A stretch of 64,000 nt of DNA from Camelus bactrianus (GCF_048773025.1 NC_133546.1:64937001-65001000), one strand, 5' to 3'; positions 11,748 through 22,476 are shown, numbered from the stretch's first letter. Numbers and translations are program-made. Notes: a model not told the origin generated them from the sequence alone.

Positions 11748-12205
11748 AAAATAGAATATTACTCAGCCATAAAAGAGAATGAAATAATGTCATTTGCAAC
11801 AACATGGATGGACCTAGAGATTATCATATTAAGTGAAGTAAGTTAGACAAAGACAAGTATCATATGATATCTCTTACATGTGGAAACTTTAAAAAAATGA
11901 CACAAATGAACTTATTTATAAACCAGAAATAGACTCACAGACATAGAAAATAAACTATCATTACCAAAGGGGGAAGGGGGAGAGGGATAAATTAGGAGTT
12001 TGGGGTTAACCTATCTACACTGCTATATACAAAACAGATAAACAACAAAGATCTACTGTATATAGTACAGGGTACTATATTAAATATCTTGTATGACCTA
12101 TCATGGAAAAGAATCTGAAAAAGAATATATATAGTACAATTGAATCGCTTTGCTATACAGACAAAACTAACAACATTATAAATCAACTGTACTTCAATAA
12201 AAAAA
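11661..12205 (+). mobile_element. 5'-truncated LINE-1 3' end with target-site duplication
   Basis: The body starts within the L1 ORF2 tail (ATTGACAGATGAACAGATAA), passes ACTCAGCCATAAAAGAGAAT and AACATGGATGGACCTAGAGA, and continues through the 3' UTR to AACTGTACTTCAATAAAAAA. The flanks are AGATAACTAAG (11650-11660) and AGATAACTAGG (12206-12216), an 11-bp duplication with one mismatch. It sits inside an antisense L2, so it is the later insertion. The 3' UTR is of the form seen in even-toed ungulates. Confidence 0.85.
11693..11746 (+). repeat. (TG)n microsatellite inside LINE-1
   Basis: An interrupted TG array of about 54 bp occupies the point where the related LINE-1 at 55639-56277 has a (TA)n run. 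The repeat evidently grew from a short dinucleotide seed in the LINE-1 itself. Confidence 0.85.
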
Positions 12206-12560
12206 AGATAACTAGGAGATGGCTCTGCTGCAATTAAACTCAGGTTCAAGGGTCATGTGGGGAGGGAGGGCATGGGAAGGGATGACCTGTGCAAACTTAG
12301 TTACAATGTAATGTGCTTAATTCTCTAAGAGGAGAGAAATCAATTTTGATGGGACACCCCCATGAAAAATTTTCTAGCTCTGCTTAGGGGTGTCTATTGG
12401 AAAAAAGGCTTCATGAAGGACATTTAAGTTGATTTTGAAGAATGGGTAACAGCTCACCAGAACCTGGAGGGGAGAGGGGCAATTCAGATGGTGAAGGTAA
12501 CAAGTCATTCCAGTGTTTATTGGCTATGAGTAGCCCAGGCTGGTTTGAAAAAGGTAAGAA

Positions 12561-14139
12561 TTCATATGGTTGGAGTGGAATATATACGGCTAGGGAGTCT
12601 AAAATATTGGACTAGCTTCCCACTGTCATGTAAATAATGATAGATTATTCTGCTTTACTGAATGTATAGGCACAACTTGAAGATTGGTAAGAATGGATAT
12701 ACCTACAGTCCTTTGCTTAGTACCAACAGTCTCAAAACAGTTAAGAAAGTCAGTTAACCGCTGTTCCCCTTCTCAGACACTGACTCTGGTTAATCTCCAC
12801 CTCAAGCTGTTTATCCTGATGTAGATACCCCTAGGCCTTCCTCCTACTTGTCAATTCGGTGGCTGAGGAATCAGACCATCAACGTCTCCCCCGTTTGTAG
12901 CAGCTCCCTGCCTCACTATCAGGAATCACTAGCTGCCAGTTCTTACATAGAGTTGGTTGTGCCAGTTTTGAACACCAATTTAAAGATCTGTAATTTATTT
13001 TCCAAAAAAAGGTAATTTTAGCAAAAACTGACTGTTGATACTGACACATAGTATATATATTACATATATATATAAGATTACACTTTTACAAGTCACCTAA
13101 TCAGTCACTGAAGGCAAGATCATGAGATGTCAGGGCCTGGGAGAGAAATCTTATGTGGCTTTTAAGGCCACTTTAAGGCCACTTTAAGGCCACCTGGCTG
13201 CCCTACCTGCTACGCCATTGGGTCTTAATAGGGGATGGCATACTGACAACTGCTGTGCAAAATCACACCCCCTTCTCCGACAATGTAGAAACTAAAGATT
13301 TCATTTGTGCATTTTGTTCTGTATTTCTTTTAAAAAGTACGCAAAAATTGCTGGAGTATATCAGGTGTTAGAAGAATCGCAAGCACGGAGAAGGGGTGGT
13401 GACAAAGAAAAACAGAGAAAAAGGAGATGAGAGAGAAGAAAAAGGAGGCAGAAGAGATGGGGCGAGGTTAGGTCTGAGTTCTCACAGGGTCTAGCTGTAG
13501 GTAGCATGGGATTTAGTCTTAAATACCCATGGCCGGGAGAAGATAGGAGATCCAGAGGGAGAGAGCCAGGGAGGAGGGAAGAAAAAGCCTTTCTGCTGAA
13601 AGCAGTGTGCAGCACTTGAGCAAATTTCCCTTGGGATTGTAGCCTTCTCTTTCATGAACTCCTCACTCCTGTTATTTCCAGTTCCGGACCATCTGATCAG
13701 AGACTACTGGAATTTCCAGCTCTCCAGGCACTAATTTCAGGGGCTGAAACAGCAACCCCTCTGCAGCGCCTACCACAGCCACCGCTGCCCTGCTGGGCTG
13801 TGGGGTTGTGCCAGCCCAGACCCTCTTGCCCAGGAAATGGAAGGTGGCATTTAAGTGGCACTTAAGATTCTCTTAACCAATCTTAAAGACTCTGAATCAG
13901 GCCAATTCTAAATTAAGCTTTCCTGGGTAAATGAATAAGGACTCAAGAAACCTCAGAGTGGAGGGGAAAAAAAAAGATATGAGAAGTCATACCTCCAAAT
14001 ATATTTCTGCTAACCCCTAGTTTTGACAAGTATTAACATGATTCAGTGTTTCTGACTTCTTTTTGTGCTCTATATATTTTTAGTGTTAAAGTTTTAAAAC
14101 ACACCTCAGTCAAATCTCAATATTTCAGAAATACAAATG
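12561..14139. other. Unassigned DNA with tandem 11-mer and purine-rich stretch
   Basis: No gene was recognised. There is a TA-rich patch near 13050-13075, a triplicated 11-mer at 13161-13193, and a purine-rich stretch around 13384-13470. Confidence 0.45.
13161..13193. repeat. Perfect tandem repeat, 11 bp x 3
   Basis: TTTAAGGCCAC is repeated three times without a mismatch (13161-13171, 13172-13182, 13183-13193). Each unit contains the palindrome AAGGCC or GGCC. Perfect identity suggests a recent slippage event. Confidence 0.9.
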
Positions 14140-14270
14140 ATGATATCATAGAGCTGGAAGAGATCCTTTTTTTTCCTTTTTAGCTTACAAGGAAACTGAG
14201 GCTCAGTTTCCTGAAGCACATGTGCCTGATCAAAGCTGACAAAGGAGAACTGAAAACCAAACCTGGTCTT
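14140..14270 (+). mobile_element. MIR-like fragment
   Basis: CATAGAGCTGGAAGAGATCC, then ACAAGGAAACTGAGGCTCAG and a decayed continuation, resemble a MIR or related ancient SINE 3' half. The family call is weak. Confidence 0.35.
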
Positions 14271-14809
14271 GAGAAAATGTGCTTTTCTTTATAAAATCAC
14301 ACTGAATGTGTTTTCTGGGATATATAACAGAAGGATAGAAAAATGAGTTTATTTTTGAATCATAGTAATTTTTAAGCCCTTCATAAAATAATTTTGGAAT
14401 CCTTCATAAAGTAATTTTGGACTTTCAGTTTTTTATACTAAAGTTATTCACCTTAAAGGTGAAGTGCTTGGTGTCATTCAGTGATCCTTCCCAGAATAAG
14501 GGCTATGAAAGAAAGCTGGTAGAAGCCTATGGCTTAGATGCTCTGCCTTGACCTCAGAGCAATTATGTTCTTTGAACAAAATGCACACAAAGGGATGCCA
14601 GTGCCTACTGTTCTGGAAACAGTCAACGTTTGCCGCAGAATTCATCCCCAGATTTCCAGTGTACTCTGAGACTCGACACTGGGTCACTAGGCTGAAGCTA
14701 TGCTCTGAAGCCAACTGGCCTTTAAACCACCAGACTGAAGGCTTGTGCACCATGGGCCATAGCCAGGCTCTCAACTGTGATTCAGCTGTGGTTTGAGATT
14801 TCACTGTGT
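14271..14809. other. Unassigned DNA with 23-bp duplication
   Basis: No gene was recognised. A 23-bp unit starting CCTTCATAAAATAATTTTGG (14378-14400) is repeated directly at 14401-14421 with one change. A 166-codon minus-strand open frame overlaps this stretch and the MIR beyond it. It is treated as chance. Confidence 0.5.
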
Positions 14810-15000
14810 TGGGTACTGGAAAGAACACTGGTTTAGGCTGAACACATGAAATTCTAGTCCCAGCTCGGCCACTAATCAGGGGGCCCAGAGAGTAAATCCT
14901 GTAAACTTCCTGAGCAATCACTACTGGTCTATATAGTACCTCTGTCTTGCCTACATGGGGAGTTGTTTCAACCGGCAAATGAAGTAACAGAAGAGGATCT
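14810..15000 (-). mobile_element. MIR SINE, antisense
   Basis: GAAAGAACACTGGTTTAGGC, AAATTCTAGTCCCAGCTCGG and CCACTAATCAGGG correspond to the MIR head read in reverse (the part normally seen as GGGTTCAAATCCCAGCTCTG). Confidence 0.6.
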
Positions 15001-15509
15001 GTGAATGTAATGGGTTAAAGAAATGTAGATGACTCTCCATGCTGACCTCTCCTAATATTTAGATGGTATCAAAACTATTAAGACTTTGTTGGGCTGTATG
15101 TGGTCAAATGTCCCCTAGCAGGTCTTATACGCTAAAATACACAGCTAAGGATTAAACCCAGAGTCTACTGTTATGCACGATACTGCAGAGGAAGAGATTC
15201 TGGTTTGCTCTATGCCTTTCAGATTAAATTTAGTCAATATTGGGCACTGACATAACAGACCAGGGAAGATGTGCTAACTAACTGTGGGCTTTTGGAATAC
15301 ATTCATATTCTGTGTATTATTATTATTTCAAAAAAGTCTTTTCCTTTTGGACCCATTCTCTGTACTAGATCTTCATTTGTTAGTTAAGTTCCATAACACT
15401 AACTTTCTAAATTAAAGCTAAAGAAGTATTTCCTCCTTCTGCATCTTTTTTTTTTTCAGTAATTTTGCTCCTTTCCCTGGGTATGTTCTGTCAAGTGTTA
15501 TCAATATAT
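15001..15509. other. Unassigned AT-rich DNA
   Basis: No repeat, gene or special structure was recognised, apart from a short poly-T near 15447. Confidence 0.5.
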
Positions 15510-15605
15510 TCTGTCATCATTCAATCAATATTATTATAACCTACTTTGTACCACCACTGCTCCAAGGATAGATCAGTGAACAAAACACACAAAATTCCCT
15601 GCCAT
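15510..15605 (-). mobile_element. LINE-2 3' end, antisense
   Basis: CATTCAATCAATATTATTAT, CTACTTTGTACCACCACTGC, AGTGAACAAAACACACAAAA and TTCCCTGCCATC follow the reverse of the L2 3' terminus. A (CAT)n run ends it. Confidence 0.55.
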
Positions 15606-16099
15606 CATCATCATCATATTTTGCATGTATATGATATTTCTAGATATATCAGTTTATATTGTAGAATCTTCTATGCATTCAATTGATCAGCCTCTGATGG
15701 TCAATGTTCTGTCCTACTTGTCTACCTCCATTTCCATCCTGAAACTCTAGGGTTCTTAGTTCTACTCTGGCTCTTCTCTCCTCTCTGCTAAACCAGCTTT
15801 TGACCTTTATTCCAGGTAAAAGCTATTAGATGACCCATTTTTGAACGATGGAAGCCAAAGGTGGGCAGTTCCACCGTAATTATTTATCTTTGAGTATTCA
15901 TTACCTTCCACTCTGACTATTGTACTAATGTCTGGCCCCAGAGCAGGCTTAAAGCCTTACTCCTCCTAGGTCACCTGGCCTTGCTGGATAAAGTTTCATA
16001 ACATTTGTTTACTTACTCCATTGTATATTCAGGTTACCTAACACTAGTTGGGCTCTTACTGAGCAGAACAAAATCCATGTTCACCTTTCTTGACAGCAT
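15606..16099. other. Unassigned DNA beside LINE-2 tract
   Basis: A pyrimidine-rich stretch without convincing frames. It may belong to the following LINE-2, but I cannot align it confidently. Confidence 0.4.
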
Positions 16100-16865
16100 A
16101 ATGGTCTTGCCACCATCACCATTTGAAACTTTTAGTCTTTAGGACACGCACTTCTCCTATTCTCAATCCAATCCGATGTCTGCCTCAGTCAGTGGTCTTT
16201 CCTTACACTCACCCTCCCATCCTGTCCAGTCCTTACTCTTCCACAAACTTTCTGCCACACTGCATCTTGAGGAGTATTCCTGAACCCCAAGTCGATTCAT
16301 GCCCATCTTCTCTCTTAATGGCTCTTCATTAGTCTTATGATAAAGTCTTATGAAAATCCCCAACTCAGTTCACAAGGCCCTGCCAAATCTGATCTCAACT
16401 AATGCCCCATTTCTCCACTCTGTGTTTTCATCATGTCCCATCATGTCTCAGGGTCTCTGAACATATTCTCCTTCTTTCTAGATTACTTTTTTCTCTCTTC
16501 CATCAACATGGCATTTAAATCACTCCAATTAATCCTCTACTGTGTGGCATGGACATCACTTTCTCCAAAAAACAAAACAAACCACCACCATCATCACCAA
16601 CAATTTCCCTGCGCAATTTGAACAACTGAACAATTTACCCACAGAAGGCTGTGGGCTCTCAGAGGTGTGGACTTACCCCGACCTTAATCCCTACCAATCA
16701 CATTTTATTTTAATTTTCTGGTTACTTGTCCGTTTATTTCACCATCTAAAACATAAGATTAGATTCTAAAGTTAGGGAGGGACCTCATCTATTCTGTTCC
16801 CTGTTACGATTCTAGGATTTAGCTCTGTGAGTCTTGCACTTAGTAAATGCTCAATAGTTATTTAG
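16100..16865 (+). mobile_element. LINE-2 copy
   Basis: TAAAGTCTTATGAAAATCCC, CACAAGGCCCTGCCAAATCT, CTCAGGGTCTCTGAACATAT and the 3' end CTTAGTAAATGCTCAATAGT match the L2 3' region in order on the plus strand. Confidence 0.65.
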
Positions 16866-16889
16866 GGAAAAAATGAATGTGATTCACTT

Positions 16890-17850
16890 TCTGTGTATGC
16901 TGTTCTCTTCAAGATTACCATTAGGCTCTTAATGCATGACCTATCCAGTGCTTACTCTCTTCCACCTCTAGACAATGATTTTGACACTGTTGATTCCTTT
17001 AAAATCTCTTTTTCTCCACTCATATAGATGAAACTGCTGTCTTGGTTTTCTCTCTCTAGCGCTATGAATTTGTCCTCCACAATAGACTCCTTTTGTGCTT
17101 CAAGTCTTCAAAGTGAGCATACCTTTTGCTACAAGTTTCTACTTATTTTCTTTCTCAGGGATCTCATCTGTTTTCATGGTTACAAGAAACCTTTATGTTT
17201 AGATGCCTTCAAAATTTCCATTGCAGCCCAAAATATTCACTTGAGCTAAAGCCCTTCTCCAGTGGATACCTCCATCAGGGCCTTTCTCTCTTAGAACTTA
17301 ACAGTTCTGAATCTGTGCTTATCTTCTTTTGCCTCCATATAGCTTTCTCTCAAGATGGCCCTGTATTTATCAATACTTCCAATAACTCAAAATCATTGAA
17401 GATTTCTCTTTTACCTTTTATTGACATTAGATACACCACTAAGATCAATGAGTTCTTTCTCTGATGTTACTTGATTCTTCAGTTACCTCCCCATCTGAAC
17501 TCCATCATCACAGTTCAGACCCCATGCTTCTTAACTTGCCTTCTTTAAATATCTCAAATCTACTGGTCCATGCACATGCCCTAGGTATTCCTGTATCTGC
17601 AAACTCTGTGTATCTTCCTGGAATACCCTTCTCTTCGTGTTCTGCTTATCTGGGTTCTACTCTTTTCTAAAGGCTCAGTCCAGAACTACCTTTTATTATA
17701 AACATTCCCCAGTGGCACCAATCCACAGGAATCTCTCCCATAAAATAGAATAATACTTACCTTCTTTACTACTTCTTATTGCTCTTTAACATACACTGCA
17801 ATGAATATTTGTTATTTATTTCCATTTTAGTTCTGTGATCTAATCAGGAC
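16890..17850 (+). mobile_element. LINE-2 copy with reverse-transcriptase remnant
   Basis: NDFDTVDS at 16974-16997 echoes the L2 reverse-transcriptase stretch AAFDTVDH. Further on, the frame ending at 17249 reads RDLICFHGYKKPLCLDAFK, the decayed counterpart of GDLIRSHGF..YADDSQ. The catalytic YADD box has become LDAF, so the enzyme is dead. The 3' part (CTTCCTGGAATACCCTTCTC, GGCTCAGTCCAGAACTACCT) also fits L2. This is a second same-strand L2 directly after another. Confidence 0.7.
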
Positions 17851-17859
17851 CCAAGACTG

Positions 17860-18260
17860 GGAAGTAGATTAAAGTGATGATTATAAAAGGCCTTGAATTC
17901 TAGGGTAACAAGTTTGTATTTGAATCAGAACTGTTTTAAGAATGTTAATCTAGTGGCAATGTGTTCCATGGAGGGGTGTCTGTGTGTGTGAGAGAGAGAG
18001 AGAGAGAGACAGAGAGGGAGACAGAGAGAGAAAGAGAAGGGTGAAAAGGAAGAAGGGGGGCCTGGGTCAGAGGGAGAACAGACACAGGAAATCTAGGTTT
18101 GAAAGCTTTATAGAAGTCAACCTAAAGTTATAAAAATCTGAATTAGAGTCAAGATCATGGGCAAGAAAGAAGATATAAAAGTGAATGATATTATAAAAGC
18201 AGAATCAGTAGGTTTTAACAGCTGCAGAGTTAAGAGTAATGGAGAGGAGGAATAATTATG
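17860..18260 (-). mobile_element. LINE-2 copy, antisense, with GA microsatellite
   Basis: AAAAGGCCTTGAATTCTAGG, AATGTTAATCTAGTGGCAAT and AGCAGAATCAGTAGGTTTTA resemble the reverse of the L2 reverse-transcriptase region. The copy is interrupted by a purine microsatellite at 17982-18060. Confidence 0.5.
17982..18060. repeat. (GA)n-rich microsatellite
   Basis: TGTGTGTG passes into an (AG)n array, then mixed AGACAGAGAGGGAGACAGAG and a G run. The strand is almost all purine for about 70 bp. Confidence 0.8.
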
Positions 18261-18261
18261 A

Positions 18262-18400
18262 GTGATTCATTCACTCAACAGATATTCCCTGAGCACTCAG
18301 GGTGAGGCACATTCGAGATGCTGCCAACAGAGCAGTGGGCAAGGCAGGTCCACCCCCATCTCTCACAGAGCTCTCATTTCACTGGATGACACCAAGCCTG
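18262..18400 (-). mobile_element. LINE-2 3' end, antisense
   Basis: ATTCATTCACTCAACAGATA, TTCCCTGAGCACTCAGGGTG, AGAGCAGTGGGCAAGGCAGG and CAGAGCTCTCATTTCACTGG follow the reversed L2 3' terminus. It is a separate copy from the antisense L2 to its left, because a 3' end occurs here again. Confidence 0.6.
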
Positions 18401-18489
18401 CAACCAGAGTGAGTAGAAGAGGGTGAAGCCATTTATATAGAGAGTAAATAGAGAAATATAAAGTTTCAGAGAAAAGTTGATATGTTGAG

Positions 18490-18760
18490 TTGTGGACATA
18501 ATTATTGCATGCTCATTCTGTGCCAGGCACTGTTTTAATCACTTTGCACGTATTAATTCATCTTATCCTCATTACAATCCTGTGAATTAGGTATTATTAT
18601 TATTATACCCTTTATATAGATAAGAAACAAAAGTATAGAAAGGCTGAATAATTGAGCTAAGCTCTATATAGTATTAAGTGAAGGAATAAGGATCAAAAGA
18701 GGGCAAACTTGCTCTTGAGTGAGTCCACAGTCTTATTACTAAGACAGATTGTTTTGTAGA
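18490..18760 (+). mobile_element. MIR SINE
   Basis: GCTCATTCTGTGCCAGGCAC, TGTTTTAATCACTTTGCACG, TATTAATTCATCTTATCCTC and AATCCTGTGAATTAGGTATT are a well-preserved MIR core on the plus strand. Confidence 0.8.
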
Positions 18761-18829
18761 TGCTTTGGGACTAAGCACGTAGCATGAAGAAGAGACAAAT
18801 TTCTATTTTCATTTACATGGTAATCTATC

Positions 18830-19992
18830 AGTGACACATCCTAAAACCCTTCCATTGGCTCTGGTATCATTATAGGTTTCTGATTCTTCTCATATCCCTC
18901 TGGCTACTCTTTCTCAGTCCCCTTTCCATCAGTCACTCCAAATTGGCTTCTCAGGACTCTGTTTTCATATACCCACTCTTCTCACTCAACATATTCGTCC
19001 CTGTATGAATGGTATTTTTATGGTAACAAATTTGGATGTTCAGTCCAGTCATCTTTCCTGAGCTCCAGACTCAAATACTCAAAACCTCTTGGATATATTC
19101 AGTTAGACAGTCAAATTACCATAAATCCAAAGTAATCAAATAGAATTTATCTTCTTTACTTCCAAACTTGCTCTTCTTATCTGCCTTATCTTCATGAATG
19201 GGAACCCTTATTCACTACAGCATCAAGGCTATCCCACCCCTCCAATAGGTTATAAACCTTCTCTCTCCCCTCCAATAGGTTATTAACTTTATCCTTCCAT
19301 CCTCCCCCTCCAATAGATTATAAACTATGTTTTAAGATTTTTCTCGCATTCATCACAGCTGATCCAGCCTTCTTTCCATTCAGTTTCCATTAGTTCTGAC
19401 ATGGATTTATGCAACTTCCACATAATTAGCCTTCCACACTACTTCCAGGATAATCATTATTAAATTTAAATGGAGCTTGTCAAACTCCAGCTTAAATTTC
19501 TTCACAGCTTTCAGAATACTTTAAAAAATCCTCAGCACAGCTTCTCTGTCTCTCTTTTAACCTCATTTACTGCCCTCACTGTCATTAACAATGTACTCTT
19601 TAGCAGTTTCCCAAACACATCATGTTTTTTCACTAGTGTGAGCCTCTGCACACTCTCGTCCTTCTGCTGAGAATGTCCCCTCCCTTTCATCACTTGAGAT
19701 AGCTTTCAAAATTTTGATTCAACTCTACTACCATCAACCCAGAAGCCCCCAGGGACTTTCTTCTTACTCCTGAGCCTGATTTGGATGTCCTTCTCTACAC
19801 ACCCATGAAATCCCACATGTTTCTCTACCACAGTGTGTACCTATCCGTCCACATGTGTTGGTTTACTTGTCTGTGTTTCCCCAGAGCTGTACCTTCCTTG
19901 GGTGCAAGAACCATGTTGACTGACCTTTGGTCCTAGCATATATTACAGCCTGCTGCGGAGTGCGAGCTCAGTACATTTGTTGAAGGGATGAT
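18830..19992 (+). mobile_element. LINE-2 copy, long
   Basis: TGAGCTCCAGACTCAAATAC (19060s), AGCTTTCAGAATACTTTAAA, ACTCTCGTCCTTCTGCTGAG, CAGAGCTGTACCTTCCTTGG and the end CTCAGTACATTTGTTGAAGG occur in the order of the L2 3' half. A degenerate 21-bp repeat lies inside at 19237-19325. Many stops; no coding ability. Confidence 0.65.
19237..19325. repeat. Dispersed 21-mer, three copies
   Basis: CCCCTCCAATAGGTTATAAAC (19237-19257) recurs at 19267-19287 and 19305-19325, each with one change. The starts are 30 and 38 bp apart. Confidence 0.85.
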
Positions 19993-20224
19993 TAATTAGA
20001 AAATAGGAAGAATTCCTTCAAAAAAATATCCATAACCCCATTTTGGAACTCCATAGTATGATAAGTATACTTCCAAAGAACAATGGAAACAATTATGGGA
20101 CTGGGAGAAAAGAGAAGCAAAGATACTGAGATTACTTATTGGGGATGGAGAGAGATGATCCAACAGCATCTGATTATTATTAAATGCTTTTATCATACTG
20201 ATATCAAATCTAAACTCTAAGCCA

Positions 20225-20325
20225 CATGCGAGTGGTACACATCTGTTTTGTCCACATTGATCTCTTTAGTACTTAGCACATATTAGGTATTAAATAAATA
20301 TTTGTTGAATTTAGTTGAATGAGCA
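20225..20325 (+). mobile_element. LINE-2 3' end
   Basis: CTTTAGTACTTAGCACATAT, TAGGTATTAAATAAATATTT and GTTGAATTTAGTTGAATG are the canonical L2 3' terminus. Confidence 0.65.
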
Positions 20326-20339
20326 CAGTAGCAAGCATT

Positions 20340-20800
20340 CAAGTTAGATGGACTGTATCCTGCTAACATTGACAGAAATTAAAATGTTTCTAAAAATGCT
20401 TTGTATTGATTTTGGGGGTGGTCTTTCTGTATTATCTTTTAACAGTTTGTGTGTTGGCATCATTCCTCCCTACCCCTGGGTTGTTGTGGTGTTTGTGCTT
20501 AAAAAAGTTTTTTTCTTTTTTTTAATTTTGATGTAGTCAAACCTTTCATTCTTTTCCTGTGTTGTTTCTGTGTTTCATATTATGCTTAGAAAGGCTTCCC
20601 CCATCCCAGAATTAGGAAAATACTCCTCTATACTGTATTTTATGATTTTATTTCTCTATGTTAAGATCTTTAATCCATCTGGGATATATATTTGCATGCA
20701 ATATATCTTGATTTAATGATTAGTGTACATTATTTGTTGTATATGACTTTGTACCTTTATACTTTTCAGTTTTGCCTTGGTTTAATTCTAAAAGATGGGA
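20340..20800 (-). mobile_element. Old LINE-1 (L1M-type), antisense
   Basis: GATGTAGTCAAACCTTTCAT, TATGCTTAGAAAGGCTTCCC and TTTAATCCATCTGGGATATA are familiar from the reverse of old mammalian LINE-1 sequence. Highly diverged fragment. Confidence 0.55.
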
Positions 20801-20849
20801 TATGTATTCAAATCATAATATTCATAAAATTATCTCAGGGTAGGTGGGT

Positions 20850-21090
20850 CTTTCAACTGGACTCCCACATTCAATCTTTCTCCATTGGACTCCTGTGATA
20901 GGTTTCATACTGGTCTCCTCACACCCTTGTCAGCCCTACTCCCTTCTCTACCCAGCAATCACTAGGCTATTTTTTAAACAGTAGAATGAAATCTCTGTAC
21001 CGCCAGATATTTGTATCTATTTTGTTTACTGCTGTATCACCAATGCCTAGAGCAGTGATTGACACATAGTAGGCACTTAATGAATACATA
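20850..21090 (+). mobile_element. LINE-2 3' region
   Basis: TTTACTGCTGTATCACCAAT, GCCTAGAGCAGTGATTGACA and CATAGTAGGCACTTAATGAA are the L2 3' terminus, preceded by a pyrimidine-rich L2-like stretch. Confidence 0.65.
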
Positions 21091-21094
21091 CTGA

Positions 21095-21548
21095 TGCAAA
21101 CATACATAGAATCATGCTACTTCCCTGCTTAAAACTCAGAGGGCTTCCTATTTCTGTCATAATAAATTCAAACCCCTCTCAATACAAACACACTAAGTTC
21201 TTTTCTTCCTCAAGATCCCATGCTGTGCCTGCTTCAAGAAAGTGCCTTCTGTTTTACTGGACAGCTGCTTAAATGTGACTGCCTCAGGGGACTCTTTACT
21301 GACTCCACTCTTGAGAGTACAGATACCTTAAGTTTCTTTCTTTCTTTGTTTTTTTCTAAATCACAGAACTTTGTGATCTACAATCTTTTAGAGCTCTATT
21401 TGCTTTATTCTGATTTTCTTTCTCCCTGATCAAAATGTAAGCTCTCTGAGGGTCTGCATGTTGTCTAGGTTCTTCTCTGATGTGAGTTGAGTATCCGACA
21501 CATTGCCTGGGGCTTGGTAAGCACCCACTAAATGTTTGTTAAATTTTT
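21095..21548 (+). mobile_element. LINE-2 3' region
   Basis: CATGCTACTTCCCTGCTTAA, AACTCAGAGGGCTTCCTATT, AAAATGTAAGCTCTCTGAGG, ACACATTGCCTGGGGCTTGG and ACCCACTAAATGTTTGTTAA run in L2 order. It abuts the previous same-strand copy. Confidence 0.7.
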
Positions 21549-22415
21549 TTAAAACAAAGATTTTTATGGCAACCACTACAAACGGCAGTGTTGAGGTTCC
21601 AGATAATTAGTTTAACAATTTAGAGGAAGTAACTTATTAGTTAAAAAGACATCATGAGATCGTGACATCATTAATGTCTTCAATTTTATTCCTGCTTGAA
21701 CGTAGAAACAACTACAACAAAACAACTTATGCTCAAGTAGATTTACCTGGTCATTTTATTCAAAGTGCTTAAGTATCAATAGATGAATTTATACAAAGAG
21801 ACATAATTGGAAAAGCAATTAAGAATATCTGTTCACTAACACATAATTATATAGAAATTCTGTAGAAAGTGAGTAGTAAAGACGTATCACAAACAGGGTA
21901 CTGAAGGCATTACATAATTAAAGATGAGCTATGAAAGGAAACATTTGATTTCTTTGGAAGGACAGAAGAAAGGAAAGGACAGGAAAAAACACATTATCAT
22001 AGAAACTGGAAAAAAATTTTAAATGAACATAGATTGCAGTAAGGTTATAAAGAGTTGATGCTGCCACCCTCCAAATCCATAAGTATCACTTAAGTACGTG
22101 TTGGTACTTAGAATATTGTCAGGGACGTTGAGGGTACTGAGAGGCCTAGCTAACGGTGAAAGGCGAAAACATCTTGACAACTGAGAAAAAAGGAACAATT
22201 ATGAAAAAAACCAACAGAACTGTATACATGCCAGATTGAACATGATTTTAAAAGATAAAAAATAATATGTAAGAGAGTTGAAGAAGTAAAAAAGCAAAAT
22301 AAGAGGATAGAACAATATGATAAAGAATAGAACATAAAAATATGCAAAGGCAGGGAAGAAATCTAATAAAAAAATTCATGCCAAATTAAAACTATCTTGG
22401 AAACTGAAAATAATA

Positions 22416-22476
<61 letters not shown>

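Larger units (their letters stand above)
11590..12560 (-). mobile_element. LINE-2 copy, antisense, split by a LINE-1
   Basis: Read on the minus strand, the left edge is an L2 3' end: the plus strand shows TATTGAGCACTAACTAGGGG then CAGACCTGTGCTAGGTACAA. After the LINE-1 interruption (11661-12205) the same L2 continues with GGCTTCATGAAGGACATTTA, AGTTGATTTTGAAGAATGGG and AAGTCATTCCAGTGTTTATT. These match the L2 3' region in reverse. Old and broken. Confidence 0.6.

Noticed and set aside
14478-14978. 166-codon minus-strand open frame, the longest in the window
   Set aside because: Its N-terminal part lies in an antisense MIR, no domain or family resemblance is visible, and the opposite strand also has an open frame. 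Chance is the simplest reading.
19237-19325. CRISPR-like array
   Set aside because: Three degenerate short repeats with unequal short spacers inside a mammalian LINE-2. CRISPR is not expected in a nuclear mammalian genome.
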